From positions 19,227,001 to 19,291,000 of the forward strand of contig OZ005610.1 of the NCBI GenBank assembly GCA_963930655.1: 64,000 nucleotides of DNA, given 5' to 3'. The notes beneath the pieces are model-generated. The model saw only the letters and a program-made list of their open reading frames with translations. It made no database searches and had not been told where the DNA came from. Position 1 is the stretch's first letter. Each line of letters opens with the position of its first letter. Made by a program: the position numbers and the translations under genes. This DNA is from Myrica gale. Taxonomy: Eukaryota; Streptophyta; Magnoliopsida; Fagales; Myricaceae. Shown piece after piece: positions 1 to 13,200 of the stretch.

Positions 1-1056
1 GACCTGCAGAAGAATCGCATTGCAACTCCAGAATGCATAAATACTTTATTAAGCATTTCAAATCTTAACTTATTATTCTTTTTTTCTTTGGGATGTTGAA
101 AGCTCAATCAGAAGTTTCACAGTCAAGAATGAAGTTGGCTGAAGAATGAGACAATAAATATTTGTGCTTCGTTATAAAATCTATGAACCTGAGAAAAAAA
201 AAAAGAAGTTCATCCAGCCATACGAGATATACACTTCTCATGGAGGAGATACACATGGTTTGCAAGTGTAAAGAATATTTGTTGAATAATAAGGAAGATG
301 CAAACACTAAGTGACAATTCATCGAAGAAAAGATCATGACATTCAAAGTAATAAACATAAGGAAGAGTTCCCACTCTTCAACACTATTCTTATATCATGG
401 CAGCAATAATACAGCCTATACAAATTTTTATCTTTGTTAACTTTTGGAAACCCAGCCACCTTTTTTGCCCAACCTCAGGTCATACCAGATACACAATTGA
501 GTGCTGATCTACTACTCATGATCTGAAGATAAAAAAGAGATGATGAATCAGGAGATTCCTAAGGAGGCTTTAATTAGGATGACATTCGTTCAATCAACTT
601 CAAAATCACTGTACAACATCCTCGCTCAGAAGATACTCCAAAAATGAGCTTTAAGGTTTTAAAATATGGAGAGCAAAGTAGAAAATAAGGCAACTGCTTC
701 CACCACAACCTGTTTATAAATTCAATTTTTTTATTCTTTTCCACTGATTTCTTGACAATCAATCAGAAGCATTAAAACAAACTAAAAACTGCAGTGCAAA
801 TACACAAGAATAAATGGAAGAACTTCACCATGTAAAGAACTGTTAAAAAAACAAGACAATTATCTTAGGAATAACATGAAACAAAATACTAGTAGTAAGA
901 TTCACAGAATGACGAGAGAAATTCAGACTATCATAGCAACTACCATTCGAAATTGAATAAGAAACTTAACAAACGTGAGATAGTCATAGATAAAGATGAC
1001 CTACAGAAGCGATGGAGAGGATACATTTATAGTTAATGTACTAGATAGTTCCTTAC
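1..1056 (-). other. FTSHI5 intron 12 (partial), no exon recognised
   Basis: AT-rich sequence without coding similarity. At bases 4-10 the minus strand reads CTGCAG|GTC, which could be a splice acceptor at the very edge, but the exon is too short to test. Confidence 0.5.
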
Positions 1057-1239
1057 ATCAAGAGGAGGATTCAGAAGTTCTATTCCATTGCTTATCTGAC
1101 CATATGGTTCCATTAGCTCAACCACATTCTGCAGATCTTCCTTGGTCAATGTCAGTCCAAGATGATTCACCAGCATTTTGCTTAGTTTGATCGCAATTTT
1201 AGTTTTATGTACCCATTTGGGGACAATATGACTGAAAGT
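1057..1239 (-). CDS. FTSHI5: FTSHI5 exon 12, last exon visible
   Basis: 61 codons from [10 protein letters not shown] to [11 protein letters not shown]. It matches the helical part after the AAA module in FTSHI5 orthologues. The donor is GAT|GTAAGG. The next coding exon expected in the family is not found between 1 and 1056, so it lies beyond the left edge. Confidence 0.93.
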
Positions 1240-4200
1240 CTGCAAAAAGCAGTAAAAACTACACTTCATCTCAGCAAAATTTCTTGAAAGAAAAAGGAAA
1301 GAAGAGTAGTCATCAGACATGTTTTTAGAGTAACCTTAAACAAACTGCAGCAAAGAAACAGCAAGAAAATATTCAACAATTTATGGCATATTCCAAAAAA
1401 TAAATCTATGGACCAAGATGTTAACTATAATGCTTAAATTTAACCTATCTCATCAACTTAACTTTTAGGGACCCCTAATATTAGAGGATGGTCTTTTCTT
1501 CTCCCGAATTCACTCTTTTTTTTTTATAAGGCAATTTTATTGAAAGAAATCGAATAGAAGTAATAGTACAAAGGACTGTACTGAGATTTCTATGCCAAAC
1601 ACGCGAGAAAACTAATGAAATCTAAAAACTCCGAAAAGGGGGAACCCAACATGGCATTCACCCACAAGAACAAAGACTGCAAAAAATTGCCCCTCAAACT
1701 CTCCATGGACAAAGCCACACCCACAAAATATATCCCATTTCTCTCTCGCCATAAAGTCCACCAAATACAAGTAGGGATCATTTTCCAAATAGCTAAGGCC
1801 TGAGGGTCTTTAAAGTCCCTATTCCAGCACAACAACACATCAGCAATCGACTTAGGCATCACCCAATCATAAGCCATAATAGAGAGCACTAAGGACCACA
1901 ATTCCCTAGCAACAGAACAGTGCAACAGAATGTGCTCAATGGACTCCCCAGCACATTTACAAAGATAACACAAATCAAGCATGTACACTCCCCTCCTTCG
2001 CAAGTTGTCAGTAGTAAGGATGCTTCCATGGGTGGCTTCCCAAACAAAGAAGGATGCCCTAGGCGGGCTAAGGACCTCTAAATCTGTCTCCAAGGGAAGC
2101 ACCCATCTGGATCCCCAACAAGAAACGAATACCAAGACGACACTGAGAAAACACCATTCTCTCCCATCTCATCTTGTCTTCAGCATGAGTCCTCAAATCT
2201 TTAGAATAAAGTAAAGAGAAGAACACAAAAAACTCCTCTACCTCTCAATCATTTGCCCCCCTAACAAACTGGATATTCCACGAAGCACGCCCGGAAACCC
2301 TCTCCAAGCAGTCCGCAACCAAAGGTGGTCTTGGGTGGTATCATCTCGCCCTCTCAGAATGCATTTGTGAAAGGGAGACAGATTTTGGATTCCGTTCACA
2401 TAGCTAATGAATGCATTGACTCCAGGATGCGTTCCCACATCCCGGGCATGTTATGCAAGTTGGATGTTCAAAAGGCCTATGACCACGTGAATTGGAGGTT
2501 CCTTTTATACCTCTTGAGGAGGTGTGGTTTTGGGGCTAGGTGGTGTAGATGGATCGAGTTCTGCATTTCCACAGTAAAATATTCGGTGGTTGTGTACGGT
2601 TCTCCTCATGGTTTTTTCGGTGGGTCTCGTGGGTTGCGTCGGGGTGATCCCCTTTCACCTTTGTTGTTCGTTATTGTCATGGAAGCTTTCAGTAGGATGA
2701 TGCAGATGTTGGTCGACCATGGTTCCATTCAAGGGTTCGATATGGGGATTGGTGGTAGAGGTGAGGTGAGCATATCTCATTTATTATTTGCAAATGACAC
2801 TCATTCTTTGTGGGGCTGATGAGGGCCAATTTCGACATCTGCGCTATCTTCTTCTTTGTTTTGAGGCAGTATCTGGTTTGAAGATTAATCTCTCCAAGTC
2901 CGAAGCCATCCCTATAGGTACCGTTGTTAATGTGCATGCTTTGGCTTTCTATTTTGGGCTGCAAGGTTGCTTCTTTGCCTATAACTTATTTGGATCTTCC
3001 CTTTTTTTTTTGATAAGCAAGCTAATCTCATTAGAAAAATGAATACAGTACAAAGACTATACCGCAAACACTATTCTAAACAAGCTAGGAAAGAAGCGAA
3101 ATCAACAAGATCAAGAAGGCCCGGATGCTGTGGGCCAGACGACGCCGATGAGCTGGGTCCATCAGTAGCTCCCGCGGTTTACGACAAGGGGATCCTCTTT
3201 CTCCGTTGTTGTTCGTTATTGTGATGGAGGTTTTCAGTCGAATGATGGAGGCAGTTGCGGTGCACGGAGGGCTACGAGGTTTTACAGTTGGAGGGGTGTC
3301 CACTGAGGGGGTTGCTATCTCACATCTTCTTTTTGCTGATGATACTCTAGTGTTGTGTGGGGCGGATGATGTGCAGTTTCGGAATCTCAGATGTCTTCTC
3401 TTGTGCTTCGAGGCGGTTTCGGGCTTAAAGATTAATCTCTCTAAGTCCGAGGTCATCCCTATTGGTAAGGTGGAGAATTCTCAGGAATTGGCGGCTATCT
3501 TAGGGTGCGGTGTCTCTTCCTTGCCTATTACGTACCTTGGCCTACCTTTGGGTGCCTCTTTCAAAAACATTCACATTTGGGATGGGATCATTGAGAGGAT
3601 GGAACGTCGGTTGGCGGGGTGGAAGCGCATGTACCTCTCTAAGGGTGGCAGGTTAACTCTTATCAAATCTACTCTTTCGAGTCAAGAACAATCCTCAAAA
3701 CATCGTCTATTACGCTCACGCCAAAGACACCACCAGATACAATGAGGAATCATCCTTCAAATAGCCTGCGCAAAGGGATTTCTTAGTCTTCTCTTCCAAC
3801 ACCTCAGCATCTCTGCCACCGTCTCTGGCATAACTCAGTGCAAATTCAGAATATTAAGCACATGGGTCCAAAGCTCACAAGCATAGGGGCAATGCAACAA
3901 AACATGATTAACTGATTCCCCACTACAACGGCATAAGAAACACCACTCAGCAATGATGAAACCTCTACGACGAAGGTTATCAGAAGTTAAGCTCCTACCA
4001 AGAGCTGCCTCCCACACAAAGAAGGAGACCCTCATAGGGCACAACGATCGCCAAACCTCCTTCCACGGGAAAGAGGGATCACCCCCTCTTGTAAGCCCAT
4101 CGTACATTGACTTAACAGAAAACTTGTCATCCTTAGAGCCCGTCCATTCAAGCACATCCTCCTCCCCGCGACTAATGCTAGCCTCGTAAACTAAGGCAAA

Positions 4201-7200
4201 GAAAGCCTCAAACTCCTCCAACTCCCAGTCATTAGCAGCTCTAGAGAACGGAACATTCCAAGTGACATCCCCACCAACCTCAATCATATATTCCGCCACC
4301 ATAGCCTCCTTACAATGAGATACGGAATAAACCATAGGGAAAGTGATACTCAGAGGAAACTCACCACACCAAACATCATGCCAGAAGCTAATCTGAGCAC
4401 CACTCCCCACCTTGAACCGAATGTGCTTACTGAAGACACCCCAACCTTTACTAATGAACCTCCACAAGCTGACCCCATAAGGGCCACGGCCAACAGAAGT
4501 ATGCCAATCTCCAATCATGCATCCATATTTAGCAGCAATTACCCTCCTCCACAATCTATCCCTTTCCATAGCAAACCTCCATAACCGTTTGCTTAATAAC
4601 GCCGTATTAAACAACTTAATATTGCGAATGCCCAACCCTCCGACATACAACGGAGAACACACCGTACCCCACTTCACAAGATGGAACTTATGAACCTCAG
4701 CATCACTTCCCCAAAGGAAGTCCCGTTGAATTTTCTCCAACCTACGTGCAACTCCTGCCGGGATAGTCAACTTCCTCTCCTTACCCTCCGCGTCGTCTGG
4801 TCCACACTCCCCATGACACAGCCTCCCCGATGGACCTTCCCTTAGGGGCACCTTTCAAATGTTCTCGCGTTTGGAGTGATATTATCGAAAGGACGGAGCG
4901 AAGGTTGGCGAGGTGGAAACGGTGTTATCTCTCAAAGGGTAGTAGAATCACGTTGATCAAGTCTACTCTATCTTGTCTCCCCACTTATTTTTTGTCGCTC
5001 TTTCCTATTCCTGTTGCGGTGGCTAATAGATTGGAGAAGATTCAGAGGGATTTTTTATGGGGAAGTGATGATAGCGTGCAGAAATTTCATCTTGTGAAGT
5101 GGGAGAAAGTGTGTTCTCCTATTAGTAGCGGTGGGTTGGGTTTGAGAAGGCTTGTTTTGTTCAATAGGGCCCTTCTTGGAAAATGGCTTTGGCGGTTTGG
5201 GTCGAACGAGATAGTTTGTGGAGAATTGTTATCATGGAAAAATATGGTTGTGTCTTGGGTGGGTGACACACTCTTGTTTGTAATGGCTCTTATGGTGTTG
5301 GTCTCTGGAAGAACATTAGTAAAGGATGGGAGTCCTTTGCTGAGAACATCCATTTTGAGGTGGGAAATGGAATGAGAGTTCGTTTCTAGATGGATCGTTG
5401 GTGCGGTGAGCGACCCTTAAAGGATATGTATCCCGCTCCCCTTTCGTCCAGAGCCCCTAAAAGGCAATCTATCTCCCTTCTCAAAACCTCTAGCCTGTTA
5501 CGCACATGCATCGAGCAGAGACTCACGGCGGCCCCTTTTACGTTGGGAAAAGGATTATTAGCCTCCAACGAAGCATGCAGCCTCGTCTTCTGCACACGCG
5601 AAATGATTTCGCCCCTCAGGCCCTGACGTGACCACACCTGCGTATGAGACTCTGTCTCTCTGCCTGGCAGCCCTAGCCGTGTTCCTCCCTGTTCTGATGT
5701 GTCCAAGGTATTCCACCACCTCCTGAAAACACTCAGCCATTGAAGTCCAACCAGCACCATTTCTTCCTTCCGGAATCATCACCGCTCCTTTCTTGCGACC
5801 ATCACCATATTCTACAATGGCGACATATCTGCCAGATTTGTTTGCACATCTTTGAGCTAAGAAAGCACGAGAGCCTTCATTAAACTTCAGAGCGAAGTCT
5901 TGATCAGCAGCAACCTCCGCGAGCTTCCCGGCTAGATTCACCAACCAAACTGCCTCGTATCTACCCAAGAAAATCGAACTAAGGGACTTTCGACTCCATT
6001 CTGTAAACTTAATCACTCCTCTCCCGCCAATCGACACCTGAAAATCCTTAGCTTCTACTCTAAAACTTCGGGAGAAACCCATTCCTCACAAGATAACGTA
6101 AGACTTAGAAAAACTATCTGTACTATGCTTTTCGGAACTCTTGCCCGAATTCACTCTTTAACCCCATTGCAAACAGATACTTTACATAGTGGGCTCACTT
6201 GTTGAGAGAAAGTTTAGATTCACACAGGGAGTGCTCCAATATTAATTACCTCATGAAATTTACCTTTCTTCTATAAAGTTACCTAACAGCACGGATCGGG
6301 TTCATCACGGGTCGAAATCAGACGAAAGCGCAAGTTGCTATGTTGATCTGGGTGAGAGACAATGAGATTCGGAATGGGCGACACTGGTCGACTCGACTGA
6401 ACGGGCCAAATCCCTCAGCCAGGATGAAAATGGGCTGGGCAAAGAAGTGAAACAAATCAAGACGCAGACGACCTGAGCTAATGACGGGTCGGAAATACTG
6501 GATCAGGTCAAGGCGCAGGTCAGGGAACTGGGCAGTAACTGGCTTGGGGAAGCCCATGGGATAGAGCTGACTTAATAGAAAGAGAGCGTGCAATAAGCAT
6601 GTAGGGCAGACGGAAGTGCGGGAGAGGTTGTGGTGGCGTGTGGAAGAAGGGCTAAATGCTTTAGTGAAAAGTGCATGCGCAAAATGCTGGAATGATGTTT
6701 AGAAGTTTAGAAACTGTCAGAATGCCAACCGGTCTATAATGAGACGGACGCTATGCTACACACGTAACACCGAAAAAGACTAATAAAGAAGAAATCCATG
6801 GAAGAGGAAGGTAAAAGAAGGTGGTTGAGGACACCAACAGTGACAAGAACAACAATGGCAGCAAAGAGAATTTCACGCCACAGAAAAAACAAAAAAAAAA
6901 AAAAAAGTGGCTTTGAAACCCTTTTTTTTTTTGATGACGAGGAAATTCTCCAAAGCCGGACCCTTTTGGCCCAACCCTGAAGTACAAACCCCGGCCCACT
7001 GGACCGACCCCACAACCCAGGGAGCAGATAAGTCAAGGGCGATAATGGGGATGTTGGGGCTCGAACTTGGGACATGTTAGAACCCAAGCCGAAGCCTTAC
7101 CACCACACCAAACCCTTGGGGGTTGAAACCCTTTTTTTTTAATAAGCACAGTTTTATTAGAAAGAATGTGGAGTCAAATTCAGTACAAAGACTACCAAAA

Positions 7201-10200
7201 TCACTCAAAGAACACAAATGAAAAAACTAAGAAAATCGAAATAGTCTAAGAAACGATCCTCCAACACAACATTGGCCCAAATGAAAAGATAATGAAACAT
7301 ATCGCCCTACAAGCTCCCAAACGACCTAGAGGAATCTTCAAAACACCTTCTATTCCACTCCCTCCAAATACACACAGGAATCATCCTCCAAATAACCTTG
7401 GCTGAAGGATCCACAAAATTCTGTCTCCAACAAGATAGGACATCAACCACCCTTTCAGGCATAATCCAATGAACATTCATAATACCAAGGACATGCATCC
7501 AGAGGCCTCTAGCAACCGGGCAATACAATAACAAATGATTGACAGATTCTCCATCTGTCATACACATATAACACCACTCAGTGGCATAAACACCCCTTCT
7601 TCTGAGATTATCAACAGTCAAAATCCGCTCATGGGTAGGCTCCCAAACAAAGAAAGACACACGAATTGGGACCTTGGGCTTCCACGCCCCACGCCAAGGG
7701 AAAGAGTCAGACCTATCACCACCGGAAAGATAATCAATGAAAGACTTAACTGAAAAAACACCACCCTTAGAACCCAACCAGAATATCACATCAACTCTAC
7801 CACTACTCACCCTCTGCTCATAAAGAATAGAATAAAAGGCAGCAAACTCCTCTATTTCCCAATCATTTGCAGATTGAGAGAACTGCAAATTCCACATTAA
7901 TGAACTAGAACCAAGCTCCATACAATCCACCACCATGGCATCCTTACAACAGGAGAGAGAGAAGACTAAAGGGAAAGAGCGGCTCAGAATTCTCCCATCA
8001 CACCATTTGTCATGCCAAAAACTGAGACGTTGACCATCTCCCAACACAAACCTAATATGCTCATAAAAAGCATCCTAGTCTTTGCTAATGTGTTTCCAAA
8101 GGCTAACCCCAAAGGAATCTCTCGAGGACAAGGAGATTCACCCACCACCCGTAGTACCATATTTTTCTGCGATAACACATCTCCACAATCTATCCCTCTC
8201 AATGCCAAAACGCCACAACCACTTGCCCAACAAAGCTTTGTTGAACAAAGAGATCCTCCTACGTCCCAACCCTCCAGAATGAATAGGAGAACACACCTTC
8301 TCCCAACTGAGTAAATGAAATTTGTGAACACCATCTTCACTACCCCACAAAAAATCTCTTTGTAGCTTTTCAAGTCTCAAAGCCACATCACTCGGGATAG
8401 GAAAAAGAGATAAAAAAGTTTGTAGGAAGACTAGATAGAGTGGACTTAATCAAAGTAATCCTATCACCCTTGGATAAATACATAAGCTTCCATCCCGTCA
8501 ACCTCCTTCCCATCCTCTCCAAAATACCATCCCAAATCAAGTCTCATCAAACCTTTTTTTTCTTCCTAATCTTACAAGCCCTCTCCAGATCCCACCATCG
8601 GCACTGGTATAACTCGCTGGGGAGTCAACACCTTGAGAAGTTCTCAAGTAGGCTCATAATATAACACACAGGAATATCATTCAACATAAAAGCTTAAATC
8701 TATATATTTGGGTCGGCTATGTTATATTAGCCACTCAAACTTGTAACTTTTTTCCTATGTGGGAACATAATGAATCATTCTAACAATTTATAGGTGTGAG
8801 GTGTCTATTATCAAGGCTTTCGATATTTTTACTATTGAATTCCTGTTTATTTGGTTGGAATGTTGGAGTTGTACTCTCAAAATGTTTTCCTAGAAACTCA
8901 AAATTCTTAAAAATTTTGCTTGCCAAGCATCACCTAGGTCAACTCATTCGGCCCAAACTCAATATGCAAGTCAATTCAAGTCCACTGCGGGTCAACCCAA
9001 AACCTTAGTTTAACCAAAATCCATAAAACTAAGTCGGGTTGGATTCCTAGTGGGTCAACCCATTCTAACCCACTAACTTGGCCGATTTATCCACAATTGA
9101 TCAATTTCCTCAAGTTCTGGCAGATTCTAAGTGTTCTCCCGCAGGCACTTTAGACAGAAATATGTTGTGATTCCCACTAAGTGACATTTTTGTGGGTTTA
9201 ATTTTTAGTTTTTAAGTTTTATTTTATTTTTACGTTTCAATATCTATTTGGTTTGGGCCTTATAGTTAAGACCCAAAAGGAGTCCAGTTCCATTAGGTTA
9301 GGCATTAGATGCCTAATGTATATGGATAATGGTTTCTTTTTCCATTTTCCTATCCAATGAAGAAACTGTAATGAAAATTGTCTGGAAACTATGGGTTTGC
9401 TTGTTTATTGATTTTAATCTCAATCTTTTGTCCCAAACCCGTTTTCCATCCAAAATTTTTAAACACTAAAATCACTTTCCATCCCCCAAAAAGACGTTTA
9501 ACCTAACTATTTGTCCGGGGGGGGGACAAAGTCACTATTCCTTAAAATGTCTCATTCCACGAAAGTCTTAAATTGACCCTACCACTTTCACAAACAACAA
9601 TAAAATACAATTCAAAACTCTCTCTAAACATTTTCTCTAATTGGCCCCTACAACTATCACAAACACCCAAAAAAACACAACTCTATAATTTTTTACAACA
9701 ATTACCAAAACCTGAAATGATTTTCCAATCCAAAGACAACAATAGCTCTTGGGAGATTTGCGATATCAACTATCCAAGGAGTAATACCTAGGAAATGTAG
9801 TTTAATATTCGAGATTATTAAGGTATCTTTCTTTCTTTCTTTTTTCCTTTCCTAAAATCATAACCTCGGAAACAAAAAAAAACAGCCATCCATCATCAGA
9901 TTGCAAATGATAATAAACATCAAAAGCTTGCACACATGCAGGTCACTGGTACTACACTAGATGTCTAATGTTCAAAATGAGAATGAGACATAATCACATA
10001 TCCCATCCACGCCTCACTTGAGCAACTACTAGACAACACAACATAAGGGAAGAAATTACAGGAAATTAAACACTTTATAAAGCATGTGAAACGTAAAATA
10101 CTCCTACGTTTATCTAAACGCACAAATTCACTTGAAAAGATAAAAGCAACAGCGATTCTTACCGCGAACCAACTACAGTAGCTCATTAGTTCATCTGTAT

Positions 10201-13200
10201 CAAGAAATTTGCTCCTAAAAGCACTACCTTCCAAGGCCACAGGAACAAGTTTTAGTTCTATAGGCCGTAAAAGTGCTGTCTTCTCAGCAATCTGCAGGCA
10301 GCAAGTGTTGATATATCAAGAGTTTACTACACCACTATTTGAACAAATAAAATAGAAACACATATACATAAGGAGGAGTAATACAACACTTAAGGTTGAA
10401 AAGTCTTAAGAACTGCCTTCCAAGTAGGAATGGTAGTTAGCCATGGAGGGCAAAAGGAGAAAACTAAGTTACACTCTTCGGATCACACTGAGCCACACGG
10501 AAAGAAGGAATATAAACCAATATGTTATTTTAGAGAGAATAACATAGTTAAAAACACTACGCTAACAAGCACTAAATGAACTCCTACAGGTCTCTAGGCA
10601 ATTGAAAGTTCCTGTGATGAACAAAAGGATCCATACAGTATGAAGAAAGTTCTTTCATCCCAGGGCACACAACATAAACTTGATAAGCTAGCATAACATG
10701 AAAGCAAGCAATCCCAATTAACAGCCAAATAAGCCACAAGAAATATTTATAACAATATGCAGTACAAGTGCACCGAGGAGACAGGCACTAGCATCTTAAC
10801 CAGCTTGTCAACAACCAATTAGAAAAAATTCATTGATCTCAAAGGAAATGAAATTGCAAGTAACCCATGAAACCGCTTGGTAATTACCTTTCTCCAGTCG
10901 ACAAAATCAATTAGCTCATTATCCATGGTTTCTTTTGCAGCATTGCATAGTATCTTTTCCCTCTCTGCTTGAGTTGGCCTCTGAAGATGAAAAACTCTAT
11001 CCATTCTACCAGGTCGCTGCAAGGCCTCGTCAATTTGTTTGAGATTTCTCGTAGTAGCCATCAAAACAACCCCATCTTGTTTCTCAAACCTACAGCCATT
11101 CTTAATGTAAATCGGGAAAGTATAAAATGCACATTGGTTCGTAATGCTCCTAAAATTAAGAAACTATGTCCAGAAGTTATTTCTTATAGGTTTACATAGA
11201 GAACCAAAAGGCTTTATTTCTTAAACAAGTTTGTCGTTTTTAGAGAAGTTTCCTAGTCGAAATAAGAGTAGGAAAGATTACATGGTTCCATTAGGAAAAT
11301 AGAGGTTCCTCAAAATTTGCATTACATAGGAGAGGAGCTAGGGCTTCACTTAAAAATCGCCGCCACCCTCGAGAGCCTAAATTCAAGTACGCATTTGATT
11401 GGAGAAGAAGTAGGAAAGCTTCAATGAAACCATCCTAGTGCCTGCCACTCCAAGAAGCTTTAGAAGAAGGGTTTTACTATAAACCCTTGGATCCCTTTCT
11501 CTTAAATAAACCTTTACATCCCTCATATAAACACGTGACATCAGGTCCAAAGAGCAGTAAGCAGCAGATCACCTAAGGGGAATTAATTAAGGTTTCACCT
11601 CTTCCAAAAATCCCAAGCTTTCTTCACGAAAGCATAAGGTTACCATCCCTCACAAAACCTACAAGATCTCATATTGTCCTCTCTCTCTCTCTCTCTCTCT
11701 TTCTCTTGGCCAAAAATTCCAACAACATTTGGCCACCGATGTCTGAAAGGTAGAAACCTGTGTTTTATAATGCTTCCACATATTGGATCGATTAGGACTT
11801 ACGGAGTGTTGTGAAGAGCCAAAAAGCATGAAGGATAAGTGTAGATTTGGAATCTGGGAAGCTGAGGTAAAATATCTGAATCCAGATTGTTGTTAGTTTT
11901 CACACTGGTTTAGAGTGATCTAATTGAAATCACATGTGATAGTACATGCTGTAAAAATCTCATTCTGCACCAAAAGGAAATTCAGTGGGCTAATCCCTCA
12001 CAAGGAGATGTCCAGGTCTGAGTAAAGAGGGAAAATCAATCCTCGACAGGCTTGATGATAAGAGGAAAACAAGGGAAAGTCATTAGCAAAAGTCTGCAGG
12101 CTGAGGGTTTTGCATTGATTTGCATGCATGACAGTAGCATATCTCAAGTTTACTTTTACGATGTTATGAGCAAAGCATAAGCCTTTTCTAACATGTTTTT
12201 ATTAATTAACAACTACTTTGTCTCTTACGCCTGAAAATACAAACAGGTTTAATACAGAGATATGTTCGGAGATGACAAAGGAAGAAAGTAGCTGAATGTT
12301 GAATGCCAAGTAATGTTACAAACGTTATGACAGAACGACGCATGTGTTTTAACTTGAAAACTATATTTTATATAATTGTAGTTATAACATACATGCGAGA
12401 ATCTTATGTTGTGATTGTCTTAGAGGTCTTCAAGGGGAGTGCACCCACATCAAAGAGATAATGAAGATATGGTGGCTCAGATAAGGATTAATTCTTGTGT
12501 GCACCGATGTTTGAAAGGAAAGATGAAGACATGGTTAACAAGGCAATTTCATTCTCAAAGAAATCCCTTACTTGCAAGTGAATTTCAATCTAGACGACTT
12601 ATAGATAAATTGCACTAGATGAGAGAGTGAAATTCTTAGGTCAGCACAGAGTTTGGAGGATTCGCTTTTTCTATTAAATAGATTTATTTTTGGTTTGATA
12701 GCAACAAAGTTTCCCATTTATTGGATAGCTGTTATTATTCGATACATTAAAGTGACCAGTTTATGCTTAATGATTTGCTAGCTCTAGGAATGCCTGTGAA
12801 GTTCAACATTATAACCAAATGGTGATAAGTAGAATGCTAGTCACTACTCTACCCTCATGGTTTTGGGTTGTGATAGTTCCATGCTACACATACACAAGTC
12901 TGTTCTATTATCAACCTAAATTGCATGTAGAGGGAAGTGTTCCAGGAAAAAAATGAGTGAGGCAGCAAAACAATAAATATAAGTCAAATAAGTGAGTAAA
13001 CAATAACAGTATCAAAAACTCAAAAAGCACAAATACAAAAACCTAAGCAGATGGCAATTATGGATTCAATATGTTAGCAAGAAGCAATCAGGATGCAGTA
13101 CGAAAGGATAGGCATAGGTTTTATTAAAAAGTTACAAGAAGTATATTGGTAGTCCTTATGGGTACCATGAGGAAAAGTGAAACTATAAAAGCAGGAAAAG

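Larger units (their letters stand above)
3004..4830 (-). mobile_element. LINE B: second rearranged LINE nested inside LINE A
   Basis: Flanked by TGGAYCTTCCCTT (2991-3003 and 4831-4843, one mismatch). Its tail is the T-run at 3002-3011 followed by GATAAGCAAG. Minus-strand order: short 5' pieces (4830-4775), a long sense part of ORF2 (~4770-3681, like 25325-26405 of the intact copy), an inverted RT piece (plus, 3165-3680, like 24775-25300), then the extreme 3' end in sense (3115-3004). Similarity to the intact LINE is high, so this is a young copy of the same family. Confidence 0.8.
1519..6143 (-). mobile_element. LINE A: rearranged L1-type element with 16-bp target duplication
   Basis: Flanked by a perfect 16-bp direct repeat CCCGAATTCACTCTTT (1503-1518 and 6144-6159). 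The T-run at 1516-1525 is its A-tail on the minus strand. Minus-strand order: ORF1 start (6082 to ~5445), then an inverted RT block in plus orientation (~2320-3000 and 4831-5440), then the 3' end in sense (~2316 to 1529) with the zinc-finger (zf-RVT) region [18 protein letters not shown]. Compared with the intact copy at 21.8-26.6 kb, the inverted block matches about 24480-25757 and the 3' piece starts near 25787. The endonuclease region is absent. A second LINE (3004-4830) sits inside the inverted block. It lies in FTSHI5 intron 11. Confidence 0.85.

Noticed and set aside
7057..7112. Possible tRNA gene
   Set aside because: A and B box-like promoters are present, but there is no tRNA fold, and the A-tail with flanking duplications shows a SINE.
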